A DNA stretch of 64,000 nucleotides. Source: Planctomycetia bacterium. GTDB lineage: Bacteria > Planctomycetota > Planctomycetia > Gemmatales > Gemmataceae. Below, piece after piece: positions 25,008 through 33,475 of this stretch. The translations under genes and the position numbers were made by a program. Every line of letters begins with the position of its first letter. The first letter of the stretch is position 1. The stretch covers positions 1 to 64,000 of the forward strand of contig SYHD01000275.1 in assembly GCA_005799265.1 (NCBI GenBank), given 5' to 3'. Under the pieces are notes generated by a model. It saw only the letters and a program-made list of their open reading frames with translations. It had not been told where the DNA came from and did not search any database.

Positions 25008-25116
25008 TAGTCCGTGGTCCGTCGCACAAAACCCTCTTGCTTCCAGGTCGCTCAATAAGGGACAATACGGTTGTGTGTTTATCAGCTATGGACCACGGAC
25101 CACCTACTACGGACTA
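25008..25116. repeat. Inverted TCCGTGGTCC-type repeats upstream of the CBS gene
   Basis: TAGTCCGTGGTCCGT is seen at the left, and its near-complement GGACCACGGACCACCTACTA with CGGACTA lies at the right, just before the ATG of the next gene. The spacer contains TTGT-type A/T runs. It is one of several palindromic intergenic sequence families in this half of the window. It might form a large hairpin in the leader of the CBS mRNA. Confidence 0.55.
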
Positions 25117-25118
25117 TC

Positions 25119-26474
25119 ATGCAAGAGACGATTCTCCAATCCATCGGCAAGACGCCGCTCGTGCGCTTGCGGCGCGTGACGGAGGGGCTCTCCGCGAGCG
25201 TCTACGTCAAGAATGAGGCAATGAACCCCGGCGGCTCGGTTAAGGATCGCGTCGCCCAGTCGATGATCGCGGACGCCGAGCGGCGCGGCTGGCTGCGGCC
25301 GGGCGGCACGATTATTGAAGCGACCGCAGGCAACACCGGCGTGGGCCTAGCGATGATCGCCGCCGTCAAGGGCTATCGCTGCATCTTCGTCCTGCCTGAC
25401 AAGATGAGCGGCGAGAAAGTGCGCCTCCTCAAGGCTTACGGCGCCGAGGTCGTCATCACCGCGACCAATGTGCCGCCCGACTCGCCCGATAGCTACAACG
25501 GCGTTGCCGATCGGCTCGCGCGCGAAATCCCCGGTGCGTGGCGGCCCAATCAGTTCTCGAATCTGTCCAACCCCGAAGTCCATTACCGCACCACCGGCTA
25601 CGAAATCTGGGAACAGACCGAAGGCAAGATCACTGTCTTCGTCGCCGGCGCCGGCACCGGCGGCACAATCTCTGGCGTCGCGCGTTATCTCAAAGAACAG
25701 AATCCCGACATCAAGATCATCGGCGCCGACCCCGAAGGCTCCATCCTCTCCGGCGACAGCCCCAAGCCGTGGAAGGTCGAAGGCATCGGCGAAGATTTCG
25801 TCCCCAAAACGCTCAACAGCCAGCTCGTCGACGAATGGGTCCGCGTCGGCGACACCGAGGCGTTTCACATCGCCAGGCAACTGGCACGCCGCGAAGGCAT
25901 GCTCCTGGGCGGTTCCAGCGGCACGGTCGTCGCTGCCGCCTTGCGCTACGCCCGACGCTTGACCAGCGAGCACCTCGTCGTCGCGCTATGTGCCGACACG
26001 GGACGCAACTATCTCAGCAAGTTCTTCGACGACGATTGGCTGGCGCAGAACAAGCTGACGACCGCCATCGATGTGCCGCACTCGATCGGCGATCTCCTGA
26101 AATCACGCGGCACACGCAAGCTCGTCAACATCTCGCCGAAAGCGAGCGTCTCCGAAGCGATCAACATTTTGCAGACTTCCGGCATCTCGCAGCTCCCGGT
26201 GCTCGACGACGGCAAATCGGTCGGCTCGATCCAGGAAGTGACGCTCGCCCGCATCCTGCACGATCATGATGATCCCGACAAAATTCGCGTCGGCGACGTC
26301 ATGGCCCGCGCGTTGCCGCAACTGGAGGCGACGGTGCACCTCGACGAAGCGTATCGCCTCTTGCTCGCGGGCAACACGGGCGTGCTGGCGATGCACGAAG
26401 GCAAAGTAGTCGATATCGTGACGCGCATCGATCTGGTGCATTACTGGAACCAGGTGCGGCAGAAGAAGGCGTAA
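25119..26474 (+). CDS. Cystathionine beta-synthase, PLP enzyme with CBS domains
   Basis: From the ATG at 25119, 451 residues. The catalytic core has the PLP Lys in NPGGSVKDRVAQ, the SxGN-type loop in ATAGNTGVGLA, and GAGTGGTISG. Residues 330-450 hold a pair of CBS domains (SVSEAINILQTSGISQLPVL and LDEAYRLLLAGN), the usual regulatory module of cystathionine beta-synthases. It joins serine or O-acetylserine with homocysteine to give cystathionine. The cystathionine gamma-synthase/lyase gene lies 600 bases downstream, so the two form a transsulfuration pair. No heme-binding N-terminus is seen. Confidence 0.9.
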   Translation: MQETILQSIGKTPLVRLRRVTEGLSASVYVKNEAMNPGGSVKDRVAQSMIADAERRGWLRPGGTIIEATAGNTGVGLAMIAAVKGYRCIFVLPDKMSGEKVRLLKAYGAEVVITATNVPPDSPDSYNGVADRLAREIPGAWRPNQFSNLSNPEVHYRTTGYEIWEQTEGKITVFVAGAGTGGTISGVARYLKEQNPDIKIIGADPEGSILSGDSPKPWKVEGIGEDFVPKTLNSQLVDEWVRVGDTEAFHIARQLARREGMLLGGSSGTVVAAALRYARRLTSEHLVVALCADTGRNYLSKFFDDDWLAQNKLTTAIDVPHSIGDLLKSRGTRKLVNISPKASVSEAINILQTSGISQLPVLDDGKSVGSIQEVTLARILHDHDDPDKIRVGDVMARALPQLEATVHLDEAYRLLLAGNTGVLAMHEGKVVDIVTRIDLVHYWNQVRQKKA

Positions 26475-26572
26475 TTCCGTCTTCGTTTAGCGCTCGCTTG
26501 CGTCGGCCTGTGTTGAGCGTCTGGGTGCCCGAGTGACGCAATCGGTCGAGCATTACTTATCGAGACCGTGGT

Positions 26573-26782
26573 CTACGCCGGTTCCAACATACGAATCTCG
26601 GCCACGTGCAACAGGAAGCAAACGATGACACGGTCGGTTTCGGGCAATCCGATGATAATCTTCGCCTTCAATAGCTGGGCAAACTCAGGATGTCTGACGG
26701 CATAGACATTCCCGTTGGAGAGGTGAATCTCAAATGGCCTGAAGGGTTGCCGATGGAGTAGTTCTTCAATGGTTTCGTGCAT
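26573..26782 (-). CDS. Small uncharacterised protein, paralogue of the next gene
   Basis: A 69-residue protein (MHETIEELLHRQPFRPFEIH) with a beta-rich pattern. Its paralogue at 26820-27041 shares the layout LL-x-x-QPF-x-PF-x-[IL]-x-L-x-N and then a turn, VRHPEFAQLL versus IRERRNIMLL. The family appears to be a small beta-barrel or strand-swapped domain; I do not know a function. It is close to and on the same strand as its paralogue, both opposite to the transsulfuration genes. Confidence 0.6.
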   Translation of the reverse strand: MHETIEELLHRQPFRPFEIHLSNGNVYAVRHPEFAQLLKAKIIIGLPETDRVIVCFLLHVAEIRMLEPA

Positions 26783-26819
26783 GGCGGGATCCTTGCGCGA
26801 AAGGCCAACAACTCAACGG

Positions 26820-27041
26820 TCACTTCTTGACTCGCCTTGCACGCATCGGTTCAATACCCGCAATCTCCGAGGGGTCACACAATATGAACGATTCAGTTTT
26901 CGGAGGAAATACGACAAACCGGGTTTTCAACAACATGATATTTCGGCGTTCCCGAATCGAGTAAGACTCGCCGTTGTTGAGCCGTAATTGAAATGGCTGA
27001 AACGGCTGACCTTGCAACAGTTCTCGCAGTTTCTCTCCCAT
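26820..27041 (-). CDS. Small uncharacterised protein, paralogue of the previous gene
   Basis: The ATG at 27041 opens the matching part (MGEKLRELLQGQPFQPFQLR); the ORF-track start adds an unrelated stretch. About 73 residues, ending in a basic tail (RARRVKK). It is divergent from the cystathionine gamma-synthase gene, whose ATG is 29 bases away, so both probably share a promoter region. No known function. Confidence 0.55.
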   Translation of the reverse strand: MGEKLRELLQGQPFQPFQLRLNNGESYSIRERRNIMLLKTRFVVFPPKTESFILCDPSEIAGIEPMRARRVKK

Positions 27042-27069
27042 GGTGAAATTATACAAGAGGAGATAAGGC

Positions 27070-28218
27070 ATGAGCAAGAACGAATCGGGCTTCTCCACCA
27101 AAGCCATCCACGTCGGCCAGGACGCCGATCCCACGACCGGCGCCACCGTCGTGCCGATCTATGCGACATCGACCTACACGCAAGCCGCCCCGGGACAGCA
27201 CAAGGGCTACGAATATTCACGTACCGGCAACCCAACGCGGGCTGCTTTGGAAACGTGCCTGGCCGCCCTCGAAGGCGGCGAACGCGGGCTGGCCTTCGCA
27301 TCGGGCTTGGCGGCGACCACCGCCGTGCTCGCCCAGCTCAAGCCCGGTGATGAAGTGGCGGCCGCGGCCGACCTCTACGGCGGCACGTTTCGGATATTAG
27401 AGCGTGTCTTCAAGCCGTGGGGCCTCGTGGCGCGCTACACCGATGATCCGAGCTCGGACGGCTTTCGCAAGATCATCACGCCGAAGACGAAGATGGTATG
27501 GATCGAGACGCCGACCAACCCACTGCTGCAAATTGTCGATATCGTCGCGATCGCCGAGCTGTCGCACAAAGCCGGCGCGGTCTTGGCTGTCGATAACACC
27601 TTCGCGTCGCCGTACCTGCAACAACCGATCAAGCTCGGCGCCGATCTCGTCGTCCACAGTACAACCAAATACCTGGGCGGACACTCCGACGTCGTCGGCG
27701 GCGCCGTGATCGGCCGGAAGGACCTGTTGACGCCGATTGCCTTCTATCAAAACGCGGCGGGCGGCGTGCCGGGGCCGTTCGACTCCTGGCTCGTCCTGCG
27801 CGGCATCAAGACGCTCGCCGTGCGCATGGATCGCCACTCGGCCAACGCCAGCCAGCTCGCCGACTGGCTCAGCAAGCATCCCGCCATCAGCCGCGTCTAC
27901 TTCCCCGGCCTGGCGAGCCACCCCGGCCACGACCTCGCGAAAAAGCAGATGCGCGATTTCGGCGGCATGATCTCGATCAGCATCAAAGGAGGCAAAGACA
28001 CCGCCTTGAAATTCATGACGCGCACGCAGCTCTTCAGCCTCGCGGAAAGCTTGGGCGGCGTCGAATCGCTGGTCTGCCATCCCGCGACGATGACGCACGC
28101 CTCGATCCCCGTCGAGCTTCGACTAGCGCGCGGCATCGACGACGGCCTGGTGCGCTTGAGCGTCGGCATTGAGGACGTGGCGGATCTGCGTAGCGATCTG
28201 GAGCAGGCGCTGGCGTGA
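27070..28218 (+). CDS. Cystathionine gamma-synthase/lyase family PLP enzyme
   Basis: A 382-residue Cys/Met-metabolism PLP enzyme. It starts MSKNESGFSTKAIHVGQDAD and has the Tyr motif YEYSRTGNPTR, the PLP-binding STTKYLGGHSDVVGG with its Lys, and the C-terminal RLSVGIEDVADLRSDLEQAL. It may act as cystathionine gamma-lyase or synthase; the sequence alone does not decide. With the CBS gene it gives homocysteine-cysteine interconversion. A strong bidirectional terminator follows. Confidence 0.9.
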   Translation: MSKNESGFSTKAIHVGQDADPTTGATVVPIYATSTYTQAAPGQHKGYEYSRTGNPTRAALETCLAALEGGERGLAFASGLAATTAVLAQLKPGDEVAAAADLYGGTFRILERVFKPWGLVARYTDDPSSDGFRKIITPKTKMVWIETPTNPLLQIVDIVAIAELSHKAGAVLAVDNTFASPYLQQPIKLGADLVVHSTTKYLGGHSDVVGGAVIGRKDLLTPIAFYQNAAGGVPGPFDSWLVLRGIKTLAVRMDRHSANASQLADWLSKHPAISRVYFPGLASHPGHDLAKKQMRDFGGMISISIKGGKDTALKFMTRTQLFSLAESLGGVESLVCHPATMTHASIPVELRLARGIDDGLVRLSVGIEDVADLRSDLEQALA

Positions 28219-28335
28219 AGATGCCGTCAAGGAGCTACGCACAGAATAGACGGTCCGAGCGATCACGCCAGATCCTGGCCATGACCGACTTTGGCATACC
28301 CTTCGCGCACGGTTCTGACTCTGAATTGTGAAGTC

Positions 28336-28374
28336 AAAAAAAACCGCCCGTGACTTTCGTCACGGGCGGTTTTC
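28336..28374. terminator. Bidirectional intrinsic terminator
   Basis: An A run precedes CCGCCCGTGAC, a TTTC loop, GTCACGGGCGG and TTTT. The 11-bp GC-rich stem with an A run on one side and a T run on the other works for both strands. It lies between the plus-strand cystathionine gene and the minus-strand DUF1501 gene, which converge here. Confidence 0.9.
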
Positions 28375-28414
28375 AGTTGCAACATAGACACCCGCTAATC
28401 GCGGGGCTTCGAGG

Positions 28415-29680
28415 CTAGAACAGTTGCGCGATCGGGGTCGCCGGACGATCGACGATGCGAATCGGACGGCCGTTCGAGGCGATGTTCTGCTTGTTGTAGT
28501 CGATGCCCAACGCACGGCAAACGGTCGCCATGTAATCGAAGGTGCCGACCGGGCGGTCAACGACTGTGGCGGCGTTGGCGTCGGTGCGGCCGATGACCTG
28601 TCCACCGCGGATGCCACCACCGAACATGACGCTCGACCAGGCGCGCGGGTAGTGATCGCGGCCTGGCATGGCGCCGCGTTGATTGATGTTCGGCGTACGG
28701 CCGAAATCGCCGCACCAGATCACCAGCGTGTTCTGGAGCAGGCCGCGCGTTTGCAGGTCGCTGACCAGGGTGCTCATGGCCGGGTCAACCTGGCCGGAGA
28801 GCTGACGAACGCGTTCAAAGTTGTTCTGGTGCGTGTCCCAGCCGCCGAGGGTGACTTCGACGAACTTGACGCCCGCTTCGACGAGACGGCGAGCCATCAA
28901 GCAGCCGCGGCCGAACGCGCTGTTGCCGTAGGCGGCAGCGGAGGCGGCGGGTTCACGGGAAATATCGAACGCCTGGGTGCCGGTGTCGCGCATCAGCGTG
29001 ACGGCGCGCTGCATGGTGGTGCGGTGCGCTTGCGCGGTGTTGGCGTTGTGTTCACGCTGGAAGCCCGATTCGAGTTGGTCGAGCAGGCCGACGCGGCTAT
29101 TGAACTGGTCGGCGTTGATGCCGGCGCGGAGGTTTTCGACGCCACGGGCGGCGTCATTGACGACCAAGGGCTGATGGCGAGCGCCGAGGAAGCCCGAGCC
29201 GTACGCGCGATTGCCGATGGAGACGAAGCTGGGCAGAGCGGAGGTTTCGCTGCCGAGTTCCTTGGAGACGATCGAGCCGATGCTGGGATAGACGATGCCG
29301 CCTTGGCCTTCGCGATAACCGGTGTGGAGATTGTATTTCGCACGGCCGTGCGCGCCTTCCGGGGTGCTCATGCTGCGGATGATGACGCCGTGGTTCATCA
29401 CGCGGGCAACCTGCGGCAGGTGTTCGCTGATCTGAATGCCGTTGACGCTCGTTTGGATTTGCTGGTACGGGCCGCCCTGGGGGGTGCCGGGACGAAGATC
29501 GAAGGTGTCCTTATGGGTCGGACCGCCATCCATCCACAGGAGGATGCAGTTCTTGGTCTGCACGTTGTTTTCGGCTGCGTGCGAGGCCAGGATGTTGAAC
29601 CAGTTGGACATGGAGTAGCTGAGCACGCCAGCGGCGGACAGCTTCAGGGCTTCACGGCGATTCATCATTTCGCTGAACAT
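28415..29680 (-). CDS. DUF1501 secreted protein
   Basis: A 421-residue protein. MNRREALKLSAAG resembles a Tat-type or twin-Arg-like start. The body has the DUF1501 pattern: CILLWMDGGPTHKDTFDLRP, GVIIRSMSTPEGAHGRAKYN, and VIWCGDFGRTPNINQRGAMP. The family is related to alkaline-phosphatase/sulfatase folds. In planctomycetes it is nearly always paired with a DUF1549/DUF1553 gene, as here (80 bases upstream). Function is unestablished; a role in surface or polymer processing is inferred from export and pairing. The ATG follows AGGAG. Confidence 0.9.
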   Translation of the reverse strand: MFSEMMNRREALKLSAAGVLSYSMSNWFNILASHAAENNVQTKNCILLWMDGGPTHKDTFDLRPGTPQGGPYQQIQTSVNGIQISEHLPQVARVMNHGVIIRSMSTPEGAHGRAKYNLHTGYREGQGGIVYPSIGSIVSKELGSETSALPSFVSIGNRAYGSGFLGARHQPLVVNDAARGVENLRAGINADQFNSRVGLLDQLESGFQREHNANTAQAHRTTMQRAVTLMRDTGTQAFDISREPAASAAAYGNSAFGRGCLMARRLVEAGVKFVEVTLGGWDTHQNNFERVRQLSGQVDPAMSTLVSDLQTRGLLQNTLVIWCGDFGRTPNINQRGAMPGRDHYPRAWSSVMFGGGIRGGQVIGRTDANAATVVDRPVGTFDYMATVCRALGIDYNKQNIASNGRPIRIVDRPATPIAQLF

Positions 29681-29759
29681 GGATAAGGCTCCTGGAACGT
29701 GGGTTGGGTGTATCGTTACCCCGCAGGCTCGCTTTCGCTCGCCTGCGGGCTTGGGAGGT

Positions 29760-31472
29760 TTAATGGTTGAGCGTGAATTCGCTCGAGTTCAGCAACACCC
29801 AAAGGATGTCGCCATAGGAGGATCGCGACGTGCTGCCGGGCCGATTGACGTATGCGGTCAACCGTTCCAGCTCGGCGGCGTTCGGTCGGCGGGCCAAGGC
29901 GGTCAAGTAGATCCGTTCAATCGCTTCGGCCGACGTCTTGGCGTTGCCGGTGATCTGGGCCGCGGTCACGTCTGCCTTGTTGGTGAACGGCGAGTTCATG
30001 ATTCTCAGCGCTTGCGGGATGCCATTCTGGTACTCGAGCGGGTTCGCATCTTCGACCCGGAAGAAGTTAATGAAATTGTCGCGCGGCGTTTGCGGTCCTT
30101 TCTTGCCGGCCTTGTCCTTCGGATCTCCCTTGCCGGAGTTGGCGCCAAGGATTACCACCAGCGAGTCGTATTGCTGCTCGGGCGTCATCATGCGAATCTC
30201 TCGCCGCGAGTAGAGATCGAGATCGATCGAGCCGATGTCGGCTTTCGAGACGCTGCTTCTTTGATAGACCTCGCTATTACAGATCGCCCGAATCAGGAAC
30301 TTGATATCGTGGCCGTTGAGCTTGAATTGCTCGGTCAAGGTCGCCAGCAATTCAGGATGCGACGCGGCGTTGTCGTCGTGCATATCGTCAACGGGGTTGA
30401 CGAGACCGCGACCGAAGTATTGATGCCAGAAGCGATTGACCATCGCGCGAGCGAAGAACTTGTTTTCGTCGGCGGTCATCCATTTGGCAAGCGTCGGACG
30501 AGCCGGGCCGCTGGTTTCCATCTTCGGCTCAACGCCTTGGAGGAATTTGGCGGGGACATTCTTGAAGGATTCGGGCAGACCGCCACCCTTCTTGCCGGCT
30601 TTGGCGTTCGGATTTTCGGTAACCGTGAGGGCAACACCCTTCTTGGCCGCCTGTTGCGGCGTGCCGCTGACTTTGGTCTTGAGGAAGAAGGTCGCCATCG
30701 CCCAGTATTCGGTCTGTTTCCAATCGGTGAACGGGTGATTGTGGCATTGAGCGCACTGAAGCTGAACACCCAGGAACATGCGCGTCACGTTGTCGGTGAT
30801 CTTATCAACTGTCGGATTGGCGACGAAGTAGATGCCGGCGGGGTTCTTGTCGATTTCGCCCGTCGACGTGATGAGATCGTACACGACCTTGTTCAGCGGC
30901 GTGTTGTTGTTGAAATGATTGGCGAACCAGCCTTCGAGCGGCTTCTGCACGAGCGCCCGGTTGTTCGATTCACGCGGGATCAAGTGGATCGCCCACATCT
31001 CGGCCAAGTAGTTGCCGAAGCGCGGGTCGGCCAGCAACTGGTCGATTAGCTTCGACCGCTTGCTGGTGTCCTTGTCCGACATGAAAGCCGTGACCTTGTC
31101 GGCCGACGGAATCACGCCGACAATGTCGAGGTAGGCACGGCGAATGAACTCGGAGTCGTCGCACAGGCCCGTCGAGGTAGCCTTCTCGGCGACGATCCGC
31201 TTGCTGATTTCTTGATCGATCAGCTTGGTCAAGCTGGCCGCGTCGATCTTCTGACCATTGGTCAGGCTCTTGGCGACCGGCAGGTTCTTCGATTTCGACG
31301 CGTAGTCGGACTTCTTGCCGAAATCCGGAACTTTCGCTTTGCCCTTGACCTGTGCTTGGATTGGATCCGTGTCCAACGCCACTCCCCCGAAAATGAGGAC
31401 GGCGAAGGTCAGCGTGACCATCGGCCACGCACGGGTCCAAGACCGAGTCTTTGCAGCTTTGGCCTTGGTCAT
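29760..31472 (-). CDS. DUF1549/DUF1553 planctomycete protein
   Basis: A 570-residue partner of the DUF1501 gene. It has an N-terminal hydrophobic export segment (MVTLTFAVLIFGGVAL) and the DUF1549 motifs DDSEFIRRAYLDIVGVIPSA and CAQCHNHPFTDWKQTEYWAM, containing a CxxCH. The DUF1553 part contains MVNRFWHQYFGRGLVNPVDD. Unlike the copy at 21520-23727 it lacks the cytochrome-like start and the Ig-like domain. The ATG at 31472 has GGGAG upstream. Upstream and downstream neighbours indicate one transcript with the DUF1501 gene. Confidence 0.9.
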   Translation of the reverse strand: MTKAKAAKTRSWTRAWPMVTLTFAVLIFGGVALDTDPIQAQVKGKAKVPDFGKKSDYASKSKNLPVAKSLTNGQKIDAASLTKLIDQEISKRIVAEKATSTGLCDDSEFIRRAYLDIVGVIPSADKVTAFMSDKDTSKRSKLIDQLLADPRFGNYLAEMWAIHLIPRESNNRALVQKPLEGWFANHFNNNTPLNKVVYDLITSTGEIDKNPAGIYFVANPTVDKITDNVTRMFLGVQLQCAQCHNHPFTDWKQTEYWAMATFFLKTKVSGTPQQAAKKGVALTVTENPNAKAGKKGGGLPESFKNVPAKFLQGVEPKMETSGPARPTLAKWMTADENKFFARAMVNRFWHQYFGRGLVNPVDDMHDDNAASHPELLATLTEQFKLNGHDIKFLIRAICNSEVYQRSSVSKADIGSIDLDLYSRREIRMMTPEQQYDSLVVILGANSGKGDPKDKAGKKGPQTPRDNFINFFRVEDANPLEYQNGIPQALRIMNSPFTNKADVTAAQITGNAKTSAEAIERIYLTALARRPNAAELERLTAYVNRPGSTSRSSYGDILWVLLNSSEFTLNH

Positions 31473-31756
31473 AAGTCATTGCTCCCGTTTGCCTTACATC
31501 TGATGTCGGTTCTGGTTTGTCGCAAACTTTGTGACAAAGTCTATCTAGGGTTGTTAACTTAACACCATCGATTCGAGAAAGTTTCGTTTTTTTTAGCTGA
31601 TTCGTTGTGTTATTCAAGTTCGTCTGTAATTTAGTTTATGTCCGCATGCCCTTGCTTGCGGGTTCTCCCCTGCCGCCTCCTCGCGCATTTCCGGTGAAAT
31701 GCGGCTACTTACCGCGTAATCGGCCGATCTCCAAAACCACCTTCGAGGTAATTCAC

Positions 31757-33364
31757 ATGCGTTTCCTATTCCCAGCTGTGGCGCTGGCTCTATTGGCGGG
31801 TCCGGTTTCCGCGGGCGACAAAGGTGTCGTTGGCCGCTGGAAGGTCAATCTCGTTCAGCGCGCATCCATGACGACGCTGTGGCTCCTGCACCTCGACAGC
31901 AAGGACGGCAAGCTCACCGCCAGTGCCGACTCACTGCGCGGGGCTCCGCCGGTCAAGATTGATGAAGTCAAGGTCGTCGGTAACACTCTGGAATTCAAGG
32001 TTCGCCTGGCCGAAAGAGGCGCCGGCGGACCGCAAGAAGTTATCCTCCTTTTCGAGGGCAAGCTGCCGAAAGCCGGCGCCAAGAAGATCCTTGGTTCCCT
32101 CACGGAAAGCGACAATGTGCTCCTGGTTATCCTCGAAGCGACCTCCGCGAAGAGCATTTTCGAGCTGGATCGCGAGACGCTGACCAGCACGCCGGGCGAC
32201 CCGCGTGCCCTCGTTGCGATCTTTGATCTGATCGACAAGGCGAAAGACAACAAGGTCGATGTCAAAGAAATGCAGGAATGGGTTGATGTGTCGCTGAAAG
32301 GCGCCGATTTGTACGGTCCGCGTTACCAAGCGCAGCATCAAATGCGTCTTTTGGATTCGTTGCGTCCGCAGAAAATGTATGCCACGGTGGCGATCGATGT
32401 GGCGCGTCGGGTCGCCAAGCAACTCGATCCGAAGGCGCCGCTGGATACGCAGCTCAACGTGCTGTCGATGGTCGCCGACGTAATGCGCATGGCGGATCAG
32501 CGCGACGCCGCCCTGGAAACGCGCATTGAGAAACTCGAAGGCCAGGCATACGCCGCCTACATGAAGGAGGGGCTTGGCTTCAAGACCCCGAAGTTCGCGG
32601 GCCGCAAGATCAAGAGCAAGCGGGCCGTCCTGGTCGAACTCTTCACCGGCGCCCAATGCCCGCCCTGTGTTGCCGCGGACATGGCGTTCGATGGGCTCGA
32701 AAAGTCTTATGCGTCCAGCGATGTGGTCCTCTTGCAATATCACATGCACATTCCCCGGCCGGAGCCGATGAGCAACGCGGACACGGAAGCACGCTTCGAG
32801 TTCTACGCCGAGACTTATCCCGGCAAGGTCCGCGGCACGCCAACGGCAATCATCAACGGCAAGGTGGAAGGCCCCTCCGGCGGGGGCAAGGACGACGCGG
32901 CGGAGCGCTACAAGACATTCAGCGACATCGTCAACAAGCACCTGGAGACCGCGTCGAACGTCAAGCTCACGGCGACCGCCATCCGCAAGGGCGACAAGAT
33001 CGCGATCACCGCCAAGGTGGACGATCTCGACAAGCCGGGCGACAAGGTCCGCCTGCGCTTGGTCCTCGTCGAGGATTGGGTCCGCTTCAAGGGGAGCAAC
33101 ACGCTGCAGTACCACCATCGCGTTGTTCGCGCCATGCCGGGCGGAGCGCGCGGCTTCATTCTCAAGAAGAAGTCGGCCGAGCACGCCGCGGATGTGAACC
33201 TCGAAGACCTGCGCAAGAGCCTGAATCGCTATCTCGATGACGAGTATCCGGAGGGGGCTCGCCCGATGCGTCTGCGCGACCTGCACCTGGTGGCCTTCGT
33301 GCAGAACGACGAGACGACCGAGATTCTGCACGCCATTGACGTGCCCGTGCGGAATGAGAAATAA
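31757..33364 (+). CDS. Secreted protein with a thioredoxin-like CPPC domain
   Basis: The ATG at 31757 (after GAGG) gives a signal peptide (MRFLFPAVALALLAGPVSAG). An N-terminal strand-rich part follows (to about 130), then a helical middle. A thioredoxin-like segment near residues 285-310 reads VLVELFTGAQCPPCVAADMA, with a CPPC active site in a DUF1223-like arrangement. The C-terminal part is strand-rich and ends in IDVPVRNEK. A redox role in the periplasm is likely. A bidirectional terminator follows. Confidence 0.7.
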   Translation: MRFLFPAVALALLAGPVSAGDKGVVGRWKVNLVQRASMTTLWLLHLDSKDGKLTASADSLRGAPPVKIDEVKVVGNTLEFKVRLAERGAGGPQEVILLFEGKLPKAGAKKILGSLTESDNVLLVILEATSAKSIFELDRETLTSTPGDPRALVAIFDLIDKAKDNKVDVKEMQEWVDVSLKGADLYGPRYQAQHQMRLLDSLRPQKMYATVAIDVARRVAKQLDPKAPLDTQLNVLSMVADVMRMADQRDAALETRIEKLEGQAYAAYMKEGLGFKTPKFAGRKIKSKRAVLVELFTGAQCPPCVAADMAFDGLEKSYASSDVVLLQYHMHIPRPEPMSNADTEARFEFYAETYPGKVRGTPTAIINGKVEGPSGGGKDDAAERYKTFSDIVNKHLETASNVKLTATAIRKGDKIAITAKVDDLDKPGDKVRLRLVLVEDWVRFKGSNTLQYHHRVVRAMPGGARGFILKKKSAEHAADVNLEDLRKSLNRYLDDEYPEGARPMRLRDLHLVAFVQNDETTEILHAIDVPVRNEK

Positions 33365-33382
33365 ATTGACGAGCGCGAATGA

Positions 33383-33444
33383 CAAAGGAGCCGCACACGT
33401 AGTAAGCGCCTCACGATCGCTTACCTCGTGCCCGGCTCCTTTGT
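33383..33444. terminator. Imperfect bidirectional terminator
   Basis: ACAAAGGAGCCG ... CGGCTCCTTTGT are complementary, with inner parts TAAGCG and CGCTTA also pairing. The long imperfect hairpin lies between the converging thioredoxin-like and esterase genes and ends in a T run. Confidence 0.65.
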
Positions 33445-33475
33445 TTCTGTCCTTGCCGCGCGCTTTATGACACGG

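Noticed and set aside
28424-29686. 420-residue plus-strand ORF
   Set aside because: Antisense of the DUF1501 gene, which carries clear family motifs.
31931-33385. 484-residue minus-strand ORF
   Set aside because: Shadow of the thioredoxin-like gene, which has a signal peptide, a ribosome site and a CPPC motif.
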